Source: Sphingobium sp. CECT 9361
Lineage (GTDB): Bacteria > Pseudomonadota > Alphaproteobacteria > Sphingomonadales > Sphingomonadaceae
NCBI RefSeq assembly: GCF_918741285.1
Contig: NZ_CAKKNC010000001.1
Location: 372,001-436,000, forward strand
Reading direction: 5' to 3'
Length of the DNA: 64,000 nt
The notes below the pieces were generated by a model. The model was not told the origin of the DNA. It saw only the letters and a list, made by a program, of their open reading frames with translations, and searched no databases. The position numbers were made by a program, and so were the translations under genes. Below are positions 50,893 to 59,940 of this stretch, in pieces (position 1 is the first letter of the stretch; each line of letters starts with the position of its first letter).

Positions 50893-52373
50893 TGGACAGA
50901 AAAGCTATCGTGATCGGCGCCGGTTTTGGCGGGCTGGCTCTGGCCATTCGCTTGCAATCGGCGGGTATTCAGACCGTGCTGATCGAAGGCCGCGACCGTC
51001 CGGGCGGGCGCGCTTATTATTGGGAGAAGGACGGCTTCACCTTCGACGCGGGGCCGACCGTGATTACCGACCCCAACTGCCTGGCGGAACTGTGGCGGCT
51101 GTCGGGGCATGACATGGCGGCGGACGTGACGCTGATGCCGGTGATGCCTTTCTATCGGCTCAACTGGCCCGACGGCACCAATTTCGATTATTCCAATGAC
51201 GAAGTGTCGCTGCGCAAGGAAATCGGGAAGCTGAACCCGGAGGATGTGGCCGGGTACGAACGCTTTCTGGACTATGCCGCTGGCGTGTTTCACGAAGGCT
51301 ATGAGAAGCTGGGGTCGGTGGCGTTCCTCGACTTCGCGTCGATGATAAAGGCGGCGCCGGCGCTGGCGAAATATCAGGCGTGGCGGTCGGTCTATTCGAT
51401 GGTGTCGAGCTTTGTGAAGAACGAGAAGCTGCGTGAGGCGCTGTCGTTCCACACGCTGCTGGTCGGCGGCAATCCGATGAACACCAGCGCGATCTATGCG
51501 CTGATCCACAAGCTGGAGAAGGACGGCGGCGTCTGGTTCGCCAAGGGCGGGACCAACCGGCTGGTCGCGGGCATGGCGACGCATTTCGAGCGGATCGGCG
51601 GAACGATGCGGGTCGGCGATCCGGTGGTCGAGATCGAAACGGTGGGCGACAAGGCGACGGCGGTGCGCACAGCGAGCGGTTGGCGCGGCGAAGCCGATGC
51701 GGTGGCGAGCAATGCGGACCTGATGCACAGCTATCGCGATCTGCTGAGCAATCATCCGCGCGGCAAGAAGCAAGGCGAAAAGCTGGAGCGCAAGAAATGG
51801 TCGCCGGGGCTGTTCGTCGTGCATTTCGGGATCAAGGGGACGTGGCCGGGCATTCCGCACCACATGATCCTGTTCGGGCCGCGCTATGAGGGGCTGCTCA
51901 CCGACATTTATCAGCATGGCGTGCTGGCGCAGGATTTCTCGCTCTATCTGCATCATCCGACCGTCACCGATCCCTCGATGGCACCCGAAGGCTGCTCCAG
52001 CTTCTATGCGCTGTCGCCGGTGCCGCACATGGGTAAGCTGCCCATCGATTGGGACAAGATGGGGCCGATCTACGCCGACCGCATATTGGGCGAGATCGAG
52101 AAGCGGCTGATCCCGGATATTCGTTCGCGGATCGTGACGCAGTTCCATTATGCGCCGAACGATTTCGGGCGCGATTTGAACGCGCATCTGGGGAGTGCGT
52201 TCAGTCTGGAACCGTTGTTGACGCAAAGCGCATGGTTCCGCGCGCATAATCGCGACGATGTGATCCCCAACCTGTATCTGGTGGGTGCAGGGACGCATCC
52301 GGGTGCGGGGATTCCGGGAGTCGTCGGGAGCGCGAAGGCGACGGCGGCGTTGATGATCGAGGATTTGCTTTAG
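50892..52373 (+). CDS. crtI: phytoene desaturase
   Basis: A 493-residue FAD enzyme that converts phytoene to lycopene in four steps. The N-terminal fold is AIVIGAGFGGLALAIRLQSA; FTFDAGPTVITDP follows, and the C-terminal carotenoid signature is NLYLVGAGTHPGAGIPGVVG. It overlaps crtY by one base and is clearly co-translated. Length is standard. Confidence 0.97.
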   Translation: MDRKAIVIGAGFGGLALAIRLQSAGIQTVLIEGRDRPGGRAYYWEKDGFTFDAGPTVITDPNCLAELWRLSGHDMAADVTLMPVMPFYRLNWPDGTNFDYSNDEVSLRKEIGKLNPEDVAGYERFLDYAAGVFHEGYEKLGSVAFLDFASMIKAAPALAKYQAWRSVYSMVSSFVKNEKLREALSFHTLLVGGNPMNTSAIYALIHKLEKDGGVWFAKGGTNRLVAGMATHFERIGGTMRVGDPVVEIETVGDKATAVRTASGWRGEADAVASNADLMHSYRDLLSNHPRGKKQGEKLERKKWSPGLFVVHFGIKGTWPGIPHHMILFGPRYEGLLTDIYQHGVLAQDFSLYLHHPTVTDPSMAPEGCSSFYALSPVPHMGKLPIDWDKMGPIYADRILGEIEKRLIPDIRSRIVTQFHYAPNDFGRDLNAHLGSAFSLEPLLTQSAWFRAHNRDDVIPNLYLVGAGTHPGAGIPGVVGSAKATAALMIEDLL

Positions 52374-52405
52374 GCGCGCGTGCTCCTGCGGACGGCATCG
52401 CAATA

Positions 52406-52434
52406 TGTCCCTCGACTTCGCTCGGGACGAACGG
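52406..52434. repeat. family B half repeat
   Basis: GTCCCTCGACTTCGCTCGGG then ACGAACGG: one arm of family B, between crtI and the LOG gene. Confidence 0.7.
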
Positions 52435-52480
52435 TTAGGGGGCGTATCACCACCAAACCGGATATTGGGACGATATCATC

Positions 52481-53062
52481 ATGAAACGCCTTGCCGTCTA
52501 TTGCGGTTCTGCCACCCCTTCGGACCCCGTCTATATCGAAACGGCGCGCCATGTCGGGCGGGCATTGGCGGAGCGCGGCATTGGTGTCGTCTATGGCGGC
52601 GGGCGGCTCGGCCTGATGGGCGCTGTTGCCGACGCGGCGCTGGAAGCAGGCGGCGAAGTGATCGGCGTGATCCCGGAGGCGCTGGTTGGCGCGGAAGTCG
52701 CGCATCTGGGCTGCACCGATCTGCGCGTCGTCGCCAACATGCATGAGCGCAAGGCACTGTTCACCGACCTGTCGGACGGGTTCGTGACGATCCCCGGCGG
52801 CGTCGGCACGATGGACGAATTGTGGGAAGCGGTAAGCTGGGCGCAGCTTGGCTATCATGAAAAGCCGGTGGGGTTGCTCAACGCGGCGGGATTTTACGAC
52901 CATCTGATCGCGTTCAACCGGCATATGATCGACGTGGGCTTCATCCGGCCTGCCCATGCCGGGATCATCGTGCATGGCGAAACGATCGCGGAATTGCTGG
53001 ACGCGATGGCGGCGTATCAGCCGCATGAGACGATCTTTCGGATGAAGGCAGCGCAACTCTAA
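52481..53062 (+). CDS. LOG-family nucleoside-monophosphate phosphoribohydrolase
   Basis: A 193-residue Rossmann-fold protein with the family signature PGGVGTMDELWEAVSW and the N-terminal VYCGSATPSDPVYIE. LOG enzymes release bases from nucleotide monophosphates, including cytokinin forms. It lies between crtI and crtB on the same strand, an arrangement without an obvious metabolic link. About 95 bases of palindromic repeat separate it from crtB. Confidence 0.93.
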   Translation: MKRLAVYCGSATPSDPVYIETARHVGRALAERGIGVVYGGGRLGLMGAVADAALEAGGEVIGVIPEALVGAEVAHLGCTDLRVVANMHERKALFTDLSDGFVTIPGGVGTMDELWEAVSWAQLGYHEKPVGLLNAAGFYDHLIAFNRHMIDVGFIRPAHAGIIVHGETIAELLDAMAAYQPHETIFRMKAAQL

Positions 53063-53065
53063 TCT

Positions 53066-53157
53066 CCCCTCCCGCTTGCGGGAGGGGCTGGGGGAGGGCA
53101 TGTGCTCGCTATGGCCCTTACAGTCCCTCCCCTGACCCCTCCCGCAAGCGGGAGGGG
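53066..53157 (+). repeat. pair of identical-type hairpins between the LOG gene and crtB (repeat family E)
   Basis: CCCCTCCCGC-TT-GCGGGAGGGG at 53066-53087 and CCCCTCCCGC-AA-GCGGGAGGGG at 53136-53157 bracket a short spacer; the two can also pair with each other. The second ends one base before the crtB ATG, so its GGGAGGGG serves as the ribosome binding site. Confidence 0.85.
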
Positions 53158-53158
53158 A

Positions 53159-54391
53159 ATGCTCGTCGCCCATGCTGCGCAGAGCATCGCGCGCGGGTCG
53201 AAATCCTTTGCGCTGGCGTCCAAGCTGTTCGCGCCGGAGACACGGGAGCGAGCGTGGCTGCTCTATGCGTGGTGCCGCAAGTGCGATGACCTTGCCGACG
53301 GGCAGGATCATGGCGGGACGATGTCGTCGGTCGAGGATGCGCAGACGCGGCTGGCGACGATCCGCACGCTGACCGATGCAGCGTTGCGTGGCGAACCGAC
53401 GGGCGATCCGGCGTTCGACGGGCTGGGCGTGGTGGTGGCGGAATGTCGCATCCCGCATCGCTTTGCCTATGACCTGATCGACGGCTTCGCGCTGGACGCC
53501 GCGGACTGGCGACCGCAGACCGAGAACGATCTGCTGCAATATTGCTATCATGTCGCGGGTGCGGTGGGCCTGATGATGGCGGTGGTGATGGGTGTCGATC
53601 CGGCGGATGACGCGACGCTGGACCGGGCGTGCGATCTGGGGCTGGCGTTCCAGCTTGCCAATATCGCGCGCGATGTGGCGGAGGATGCGGGGGCAGGGCG
53701 CTGTTATCTGCCGCAGCAGTGGCTGGCGGAAGCGGGCATCGCGCCGAGTGCCTTGATGGCGGATCGCGCGAAGCTGGCGACGTTGCAGCATCGGCTGGCG
53801 GTGAAGGCCGCCGCCTATGAGGCGAGCGCGCGGCATGGCACCGGGGCTTTGGACTATCGCAGTGCCTGGGCGGTGCTGTCGGCAGCGGGGATCTATGGCG
53901 ACATCGCGCGGGAAGTGGCGCTGCGCGGGGAGCGTGCGCTGAGCGAGCGGGTGTTTACGACCAAGGCGGCGAAGGTCGGCTGGGTGGCGAAGGCGGCGCT
54001 GCAGGCGCGCGGGCGGGCGCGGAAGTGGCCGGGGGATGTGGCTAGGGAAGGGTTGTGGACTAGGGAGCGGTACTCGCTGGAGTTGACAGAGCAGGACAGG
54101 ATTGCGCGCGAAATAGAAGCGCTGCTAGCTGAATATGGCCTGCGTAAACCGTTGGATTATGCCGCACCGATCGTCAAAGGCTTGGGCCTCGATGATGACG
54201 ATTGGTGCTTTGATTTCCTACCGGACATTGAAAAGCGGTATAGGGTCGATCTGGCCAAATTACTTCATACTGAGGATCGGTTTCCGCCGATGCTTGTTCA
54301 AAGAATACGGGGTCAGGAGGGGACGATTATTTCCCGCGACGTTTCTATCGGTGAGATTGCAGCATTTATTGTGGAAAGTGCGGGGAAGTGA
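53159..54391 (+). CDS. crtB: phytoene synthase with a C-terminal DUF1493-like extension
   Basis: 410 residues. Residues 1-303 are a complete phytoene synthase: SKSFALASKLF, first Asp-rich motif in CRKCDDLADGQD, second in QLANIARDVAEDAGAGRCYL, and the usual closing GLWTR (298-302). It condenses two geranylgeranyl diphosphates. Residues 304-410 have no place in the family: LGLDDDDWCFDFLPDIEKRY and VDLAKLLHTEDRFPP look like the acyl-carrier-like DUF1493 domain. The extension's codons are AT-richer than the rest. Its ribosome binding site lies in a palindromic repeat. The function of the added part is unknown. Confidence 0.93.
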   Translation: MLVAHAAQSIARGSKSFALASKLFAPETRERAWLLYAWCRKCDDLADGQDHGGTMSSVEDAQTRLATIRTLTDAALRGEPTGDPAFDGLGVVVAECRIPHRFAYDLIDGFALDAADWRPQTENDLLQYCYHVAGAVGLMMAVVMGVDPADDATLDRACDLGLAFQLANIARDVAEDAGAGRCYLPQQWLAEAGIAPSALMADRAKLATLQHRLAVKAAAYEASARHGTGALDYRSAWAVLSAAGIYGDIAREVALRGERALSERVFTTKAAKVGWVAKAALQARGRARKWPGDVAREGLWTRERYSLELTEQDRIAREIEALLAEYGLRKPLDYAAPIVKGLGLDDDDWCFDFLPDIEKRYRVDLAKLLHTEDRFPPMLVQRIRGQEGTIISRDVSIGEIAAFIVESAGK

Positions 54392-54481
54392 TGTTCTCCT
54401 GCGGAAGCAGGAGTCCAGGCTTCTAGGTGCATCCCAAGCGACTCTGGACCCCTGCCTTCGCAGGGGAACGGGTTGTGGTGG

Positions 54482-54540
54482 CTCCCCGGCCTCGATGGGA
54501 GTCACGTGCCTCCCATCGACCCCAGAAGGGGAGAGGGAGT
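54482..54540. repeat. palindromic repeat, family D (partial)
   Basis: CTCCCCGGCCTCGATGGGAG ... CCTCCCATCGACCCCAGAAG, almost identical to the right half of 48188-48329, with the same CACGTG centre. It is preceded by a short dyad CCTGCGGAAGCAGG (54402-54415), the TCCTGC/GCAGGA motif also seen after the FIST-like gene, and followed by a T-run. Confidence 0.75.
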
Positions 54541-54543
54541 TTT

Positions 54544-55335
54544 TTACTCCCGCCCCAATATCTCTCTTGCTCTCGGTTCCAGCCTTTCCACTGCCGCCCC
54601 ATGTATCCCCGGGGCGCAGCATAATATGCCGAAGGCGGTGGGGTTGGCGCGGTTGAAGCCCAGGGGGCGGCCGAGTGCGTCGCTGACGGCTGCGCCGGCT
54701 TCCTGTGCGATCAGGGCGGCGGCGGCGATGTCCCATTCATTGCCCCAGCGTATGGTGGCGAGGAGGTCGGCTTCGTCCGCCGCGACCATCGCCATGCGCA
54801 GCGCGATGCTGTTGGGTTTGACCACGGTGGTCAGGTCGCGATCTGCCTTGGGCAAGGTATCGGCGGGGACGCGGGCGCCGGGGAGCGTGTCGCGGGTGCT
54901 GGCCATCAGCATTTTGCCATTGCGGGTGGCGCCTTTCCCGGCCTGCGCGATCCATAGTTCGTTGCGTGCGGGCGCGGCCAATATGCCGAAGCGGGGGAGG
55001 CCCGCTTCGATCAGCGCGACCGATACGGCCCAGCCGGGACGTCCGCGCAGATAATCGCGGGTGCCGTCGATGGGATCGACCACCCAGACCCGGTCGGTAC
55101 CGAGGCGATGGGCGCTGTCGGCAGTTTCTTCCGATAGCCAGCCGGCATCGGGGGCAAGGTCGAACAGCGCGCTTTTCAGCATCGCGTTCACATCCATGTC
55201 CGCATCGCACACGATTTCGCCGGGGGTCTTTTCCCAGCGCTGCACCAATGTCTTGCCGCCTGCCCACAGGGTCAGCGCGTGATCGGCGGCCTCCGTGACC
55301 GCGTCTATCGTCTGTCGAAAGAGCCTGTCGTGCAT
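54544..55335 (-). CDS. inositol-monophosphatase-family phosphatase
   Basis: A 263-residue Mg-dependent phosphatase. The metal-site motifs are WLSEETADS, WVVDPIDGTRDYLRG and WDIAAAALIAQEAGA. The substrate could be inositol phosphate, histidinol phosphate or 3'-phosphoadenosine phosphate (CysQ-like); the sequence alone does not decide. It starts seven bases after pmbA on the same strand, so the two are co-transcribed. Confidence 0.9.
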   Translation of the reverse strand: MHDRLFRQTIDAVTEAADHALTLWAGGKTLVQRWEKTPGEIVCDADMDVNAMLKSALFDLAPDAGWLSEETADSAHRLGTDRVWVVDPIDGTRDYLRGRPGWAVSVALIEAGLPRFGILAAPARNELWIAQAGKGATRNGKMLMASTRDTLPGARVPADTLPKADRDLTTVVKPNSIALRMAMVAADEADLLATIRWGNEWDIAAAALIAQEAGAAVSDALGRPLGFNRANPTAFGILCCAPGIHGAAVERLEPRAREILGRE

Positions 55336-55342
55336 CCCGTGC

Positions 55343-56689
55343 TCAGCCGCCCGCCACCATCATCCCGTCGACGCGGATCGTAGGCACATTGGTGGCATAG
55401 CGGAAATGCAAGTCGTTGGCGGGGACAAGCGTGCGGAACATGTCGATCAGGTTACCGGCAATCGTGATTTCCGCAACTGCCTGAACCACTGCGCCGTTTT
55501 CGATGAGGAAGCCCGATGCGCCGCGACTGTAATCGCCGGTCACGCCGTTGACGCCCATGCCGATCAGTTCGGTGATATAGAGGCCGCGCTTCACGTCCGC
55601 CATCAGCTCACCGGGGGTAGCATTGCCCGGTTCCATGTGGAGATTGCTCGGTCCTGCGCCCGGCGCGCCGCCAGTGCCGCGACTGGCGTGGCCAGTGGGG
55701 TCGAGGCCGAGTTGGCGGGCCGAGGCGCTGTCGAGCAGCCAGCCGGTCAGCACGCCTGCGTCGATCAGCGCGCGGCGCTGCGTCGGCAAGCCTTCGCCAT
55801 CGAAGGGGCGGGAGCGCAGGCCGCGTGGGCGCAGCGGATCGTCGACGATGGTAACGCTGGAATCGAAGATCGCTTCGCCCAGACGTTCGAGCAGGAAACT
55901 GGAGCGGCGGGCAATCGAGGGGCCGACGATGGCGCCGACGAGATGGCCGATCAGGCTGGAGCCGACGCGCGGATCGAAGATGACGGGCATCTGCCCGCTT
56001 TCGACCTTGATCGGATTGAGGCGAGCGACGGCGCGTTGCCCGGCCTTGTTGCCGATGGCCTCGGCATCGTCGAGGTCATCGAGATGGCGGACGGTGTGGC
56101 TGGCATAGTCGCGCTGCATCCCTGCGCCTTCGCCCGCGAGGACGCTGGCGTAGGTGGAATGGCTGGTCGCGCCATAGCTGCCCGAAAAGCCGTGGCTGGT
56201 CGCGAGCGCGATCTGGCTGCGGCCCGACGATGCGCCGCCGCCTTCGCTGTTGGTGATGCCGGGGACGGCACGGGCGGAATCTTCCGCTTCCATCGCGCGG
56301 AGTTTGAGGGTGGCGGGATCCGGCTCGCCCTTGTCGCACAAATCGAGCGCAGTGGGCTTTTTGCGGAGCAGGCGGTCTTCGGGGGCGAGTCCGGCATAGG
56401 CGTCTTCCGGCGCTTGCCCCGCCATCGCGATGCAGCGTTCGACCAGCGTATCGAGGCTGGCGGGGTTCATGTCCGACGCGGATACGGTCGCGGAGCGCTG
56501 ACCCAGGAACACGCGCAGGCCGATCTCTTCCCCTTCGGACCGCTCGACATCCTCCAGCGCACCCAGCCGCACCGAGACATTGGTGCTGGCGTTGCAGACA
56601 TAGATCGCGTCGGCGGCATCGGCGCCGGCCTTGCGGGCGGCATCGACCAGATTTTCCGCGCGCTTCTGGGCTTCTTCAAGACTGAGCAT
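55343..56689 (-). CDS. pmbA: TldE/PmbA, partner of TldD
   Basis: 448 residues, related to TldD but lacking the HEXXH zinc motif, as expected for the TldE/PmbA half of the heterodimer. Typical blocks are FDPRVGSSLIGHLVGAIVGP, PFDGEGLPTQRRALIDAGVL and GVNGVTGDYSRGASGFLIEN. tldD is 31 kb away at 22447-23889. The ATG at 56689 was chosen; a GTG at 56707 is the alternative. Confidence 0.94.
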   Translation of the reverse strand: MLSLEEAQKRAENLVDAARKAGADAADAIYVCNASTNVSVRLGALEDVERSEGEEIGLRVFLGQRSATVSASDMNPASLDTLVERCIAMAGQAPEDAYAGLAPEDRLLRKKPTALDLCDKGEPDPATLKLRAMEAEDSARAVPGITNSEGGGASSGRSQIALATSHGFSGSYGATSHSTYASVLAGEGAGMQRDYASHTVRHLDDLDDAEAIGNKAGQRAVARLNPIKVESGQMPVIFDPRVGSSLIGHLVGAIVGPSIARRSSFLLERLGEAIFDSSVTIVDDPLRPRGLRSRPFDGEGLPTQRRALIDAGVLTGWLLDSASARQLGLDPTGHASRGTGGAPGAGPSNLHMEPGNATPGELMADVKRGLYITELIGMGVNGVTGDYSRGASGFLIENGAVVQAVAEITIAGNLIDMFRTLVPANDLHFRYATNVPTIRVDGMMVAGG

Positions 56690-56835
56690 AAACGAGGGAG
56701 GACTCACGGGGGTTCGGGGAAGCCCTGCGCCTTAGCGACATGGGCTGACAGGTGCAATGTGGTGGCGGTGGGGGTGGATGTGAAGGGCTGATGGCCTGGT
56801 CCCCGCGCCGCTCTCTTGCGTCATGCGTGCGAAAG

Positions 56836-56906
56836 CAGGCACCCCGCTTCTGTTAGCTATGGCGCAGAAGGGGAAGCGGGACCCCTGCTTTCGCAGGGGT
56901 GACGGG
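56836..56906. repeat. palindromic repeat related to family A
   Basis: CAGGCACCCCGCTTCTG ... CAGAAGGGGAAGCGGGACCC then CTGCTTTCGCAGGGGTGACG: long arms, ending with the TGACG terminus shared with family A. It lies in the gap between pmbA and the permease gene. Confidence 0.65.
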
Positions 56907-57006
56907 ATAGGGCGAGGGGGAAAACTGTTGGGCTTGGCTCTCGCCCAATCCGTTATCGCGCGCTATCGTGCCGGGCATAAAGAAGACGTTACGCAAAGGG
57001 TGAACG

Positions 57007-58410
57007 ATGGCCGCATGGAACAGGCGCAAGCCGCTGGATACGCTCGTCGCCAAGGAAGATGGGCATCGGCTGGTGCCGACATTGTCCTGGCCGCATCTGT
57101 TGGCGCTGGGGATCGGCGCGATTGTCGGCACGGGGATATTGACGCTGATCGGCGTGGGCGTGGATCGCGCGGGGCCATCGGTGCTGTTGTCCTTCGCCAT
57201 TGCCGGGGCGATCTGTGCCTGTGCGGCGCTGGCCTATGCCGAAATGGCGACGATGATGCCCGCGGCGGGCAGCGCCTATACCTATAGCTATGCGGTGCTG
57301 GGCGAGCTGGTGGCGTGGATCGTGGGGTGGTGCCTGATCCTGGAATATTCGCTGGTGGTGTCGACCGTGGCGGTGGGCTGGTCAGGCTATGCGACGCCGT
57401 TGCTGACATCGGTGGGCTTCCCCGCGGCGCTGACGGCCAGTCCGGCGCTGGGCGGGATTATCAACTTGCCTGCGATCTTCATCATTGGCGTCGTCGCGCT
57501 GTTGCTGAGCATCGGCACGCATGAGAGCGCGCGGCTGAACACGATATTGGTGGTCATCAAGATCGCGACGCTTAGCCTGTTCGTGTTCTACACGCTGCCG
57601 GTGTTCGATGCCGCCAATCTGCATCCGTTCATGCCCTATGGCTTTGCCAAGCATATGGGGCCGGATGGCGTCGAGCGCGGGGTGATGGCGGCCGCGGCGA
57701 TCATCTTCTTCGCCTTTTATGGCTTCGACGCGATTTCGACGGCAGCGGAGGAGACGAAGAAGCCGGAGCGCGATCTGGCCATCGGGATCGTCGGGTCGAT
57801 GATTGCCTGTACGCTGATCTATATCTTCGTTGCGGCGGCGGCGGTGGGGGCGTTGCCGTTCACGCGCTTTGCCGACAGCCCGGAGCCGCTGGCGCTGATC
57901 CTGCGCGAACTGGGGCAGGGGCAGGTGGCGCGGATCGTGGCGATTGCTGCCGTCATTGCGTTGCCGACGGTGTTGCTGGGGTTTCTCTATGGGCAGTCGC
58001 GCATCTTTCTGGTGATGGCGCGGGACGGGTTTCTGCCCGTCAGTCTCGCACGGATATCGAAGCGCGGGACGCCGGTGCGGATCACGATATTGACCGCCGT
58101 GTTGGTGGCGGTGCTGGCCGGGTTGCTGCCCATCGACGAGATCGCGGCGCTGGCCAATGCCGGGACGCTGATTGCGTTCGCTGCCGTCGGCACCTGTATG
58201 CTGGTGATGCGCCGCCGCGCGCCCGATCAACGCCGCCCGTTCCGGGTGCCGCTGGCGTGGCTGGTCGGGCCGGGGGCGATATTGGGGTGCCTGTATCTAT
58301 TCACCAGCCTGCCGACCAAGACGCTGGTGGCGTGTGCGATCTGGAACGCGATCGGGCTGGCGCTGTATTTTGCGTATGGGCGGAAGCGGAGTGTTTTGGG
58401 GCGGGGGTGA
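57007..58410 (+). CDS. APC-family amino acid permease
   Basis: 467 residues with about twelve membrane helices. The family N-terminus is LLALGIGAIVGTGILTLIGV with AGPSVLLSFAIAGAICACAA and AEMATMMPAAGSAYTYSY. The GYDAISTAAEE-like block FYGFDAISTAAEETKKPERD marks the cationic amino acid transporter (CAT/YfnA-like) branch. Substrate is unproven. Confidence 0.92.
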   Translation: MAAWNRRKPLDTLVAKEDGHRLVPTLSWPHLLALGIGAIVGTGILTLIGVGVDRAGPSVLLSFAIAGAICACAALAYAEMATMMPAAGSAYTYSYAVLGELVAWIVGWCLILEYSLVVSTVAVGWSGYATPLLTSVGFPAALTASPALGGIINLPAIFIIGVVALLLSIGTHESARLNTILVVIKIATLSLFVFYTLPVFDAANLHPFMPYGFAKHMGPDGVERGVMAAAAIIFFAFYGFDAISTAAEETKKPERDLAIGIVGSMIACTLIYIFVAAAAVGALPFTRFADSPEPLALILRELGQGQVARIVAIAAVIALPTVLLGFLYGQSRIFLVMARDGFLPVSLARISKRGTPVRITILTAVLVAVLAGLLPIDEIAALANAGTLIAFAAVGTCMLVMRRRAPDQRRPFRVPLAWLVGPGAILGCLYLFTSLPTKTLVACAIWNAIGLALYFAYGRKRSVLGRG

Positions 58411-58412
58411 TC

Positions 58413-59036
58413 TTACTTATCAGATCGACTGGACAATTCTTCGTTAATGCCGACCGTTACAGCCTGAACCGATTTAACCGGTTTTGCATTATCGAGAAGG
58501 GGAAGGAATTTAATACGTTCGTGAACCTGACTGCAGGCTGTGGGACCAAGGACCTTTGCATTCGGATGCTCGGCCATCGGTTCGCAACGCTCCAACCTGC
58601 CGTCTGCATCAACAAGCGCCATGACTATTACGCGCGACGGCATCTTTACGTCTTTCGGTAGTTTTTTCACGACCAAGATTAGGTCTGTGTCATTGCTTCG
58701 ATATGCGCTTCTTCCTTTAGCCATGAACCAATTCACCGATGAGTTGAAGCTGCCAAATATCGGTTTGCCCTCCTCATCTTTCGCGGGCACAAAGTGTCCG
58801 CGTTTTTTGAGGATTAAACAGGCCTTATCATCAAGGATTTTCGAACCGCTCGTAATCGCTATGGAGCAATTTTTTATAGTTCCGTCGAGTCCAACAGTTA
58901 GCATGGTACGGGTGCTGCCTTGAACGTCTCGGATTACCTCTGTGACAGGATAATCGCTGTCTTTGATCCAATCCGCGCTGCGAGTAGCAGGCGTAGCTAA
59001 TGCAATCCCACTAGCAATGGTGAACACTAGTATCAT
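58413..59036 (-). CDS. TonB C-terminal-domain-like secreted protein, AT-rich
   Basis: 207 residues. A signal peptide (MILVFTIASGIALATPATRS) is followed by a domain resembling the TonB C-terminal fold (STRTMLTVGLDGTIKNCSIA, ILDDKACLILKKRGHFVPAK) and a second related half (VIVMALVDADGRLERCEPMA). No transmembrane/Pro-rich arm is present, so it is not a classical TonB. GGGGAG seven bases before the ATG and a one-base gap from nudC show it is the last gene of the mutY operon. Codon use is much poorer in GC than its neighbours, suggesting recent arrival. Confidence 0.8.
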   Translation of the reverse strand: MILVFTIASGIALATPATRSADWIKDSDYPVTEVIRDVQGSTRTMLTVGLDGTIKNCSIAITSGSKILDDKACLILKKRGHFVPAKDEEGKPIFGSFNSSVNWFMAKGRSAYRSNDTDLILVVKKLPKDVKMPSRVIVMALVDADGRLERCEPMAEHPNAKVLGPTACSQVHERIKFLPLLDNAKPVKSVQAVTVGINEELSSRSDK

Positions 59037-59037
59037 T

Positions 59038-59940
59038 TCAAGACTCCCCCAACCAAGCCCGAAACAGATGATGCGCCACCGCCATTTCCGGCGGCGCGAC
59101 GAAGGGGGCGCCTGCTTCTCCGGCTAACGTTGCCCGGACCTCTTCTTTGGTCACCCACATGGCGTGTTCGATTTCGGTTTCGTCGATGGTGAGCGTGTCG
59201 TCCCGCGCCTCTGCGATGCAGGCGATCATGAGGGAGGAGGGGAAGGGCCAGGGCTGGCTCATGATGTAGCGGACATTGTCCACGACGATCCCGGCTTCTT
59301 CCCACAGTTCGCGGGCGACGGCTTCCTCGATGGTTTCGCCCGGTTCGACGAAGCCGGCGAGCGCGGAGTAGCGACCGGCGGGGAAGCGGGGCTGGCGGCC
59401 CACCAGCACGCGGCCGTCATGTTCGGCGAGCATGATCGTCACCGGATCGACGCGGGGGAAATGTTCCGCGCCGCAGCCGCGCGGTTCGCTTTCGCTGCCG
59501 CTGACCGCCCCGCCGCAACGGCGCGCCCAGCCTGCCTTGATCGGCGCAGTAGGGGTGCCGCAGCGGGCGCAGAAGCCGTGGCGCGCGTGCCAGTCGATCA
59601 GGCTGCGCGCAGTGCCATAGAGCGCCAACTGGTCGGGCGTCAGGAGCGAGGCAAGGCTCCAGACCTTTGGCGCGAAGGCTGCGCCATTGCCTTGCGCCGC
59701 GTCGAGCGCGACGAACATCGGACCATTGTCACCTACGCCGAGCAGCAGGAAATCTTCGACATCGGCGTGTGGCGGCACCGGCCCGGTCGCAAGGCTGGCA
59801 CCGTCCACCAGCGGATCGAGTCCGTCGAGCGCCACCACCCGCGCGCTGGGTTCAGCGAAGGCTTCCGCGATCAAGGCCGGGTCGTTCCTGACGCGGTCGG
59901 CACGGTCCAGCGTGCCGCCGACGAAACCGGGCAGCGTCAC
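59038..59940 (-). CDS. nudC: NAD-capped RNA/NADH pyrophosphatase NudC
   Basis: 300 residues. The zinc ribbon has CARCGTP, then RCGG and RGCG (four Cys). The Nudix box is GFVEPGETIEEAVARELWEEAGI-like, with the NudC-specific SQPWPFPSSLMIAC downstream. It hydrolyses NADH and removes NAD caps from RNA. A GTG start at 59940 overlaps the upstream stop (GTGA), with AAGG eight bases before it. Confidence 0.95.
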   Translation of the reverse strand: MTLPGFVGGTLDRADRVRNDPALIAEAFAEPSARVVALDGLDPLVDGASLATGPVPPHADVEDFLLLGVGDNGPMFVALDAAQGNGAAFAPKVWSLASLLTPDQLALYGTARSLIDWHARHGFCARCGTPTAPIKAGWARRCGGAVSGSESEPRGCGAEHFPRVDPVTIMLAEHDGRVLVGRQPRFPAGRYSALAGFVEPGETIEEAVARELWEEAGIVVDNVRYIMSQPWPFPSSLMIACIAEARDDTLTIDETEIEHAMWVTKEEVRATLAGEAGAPFVAPPEMAVAHHLFRAWLGES

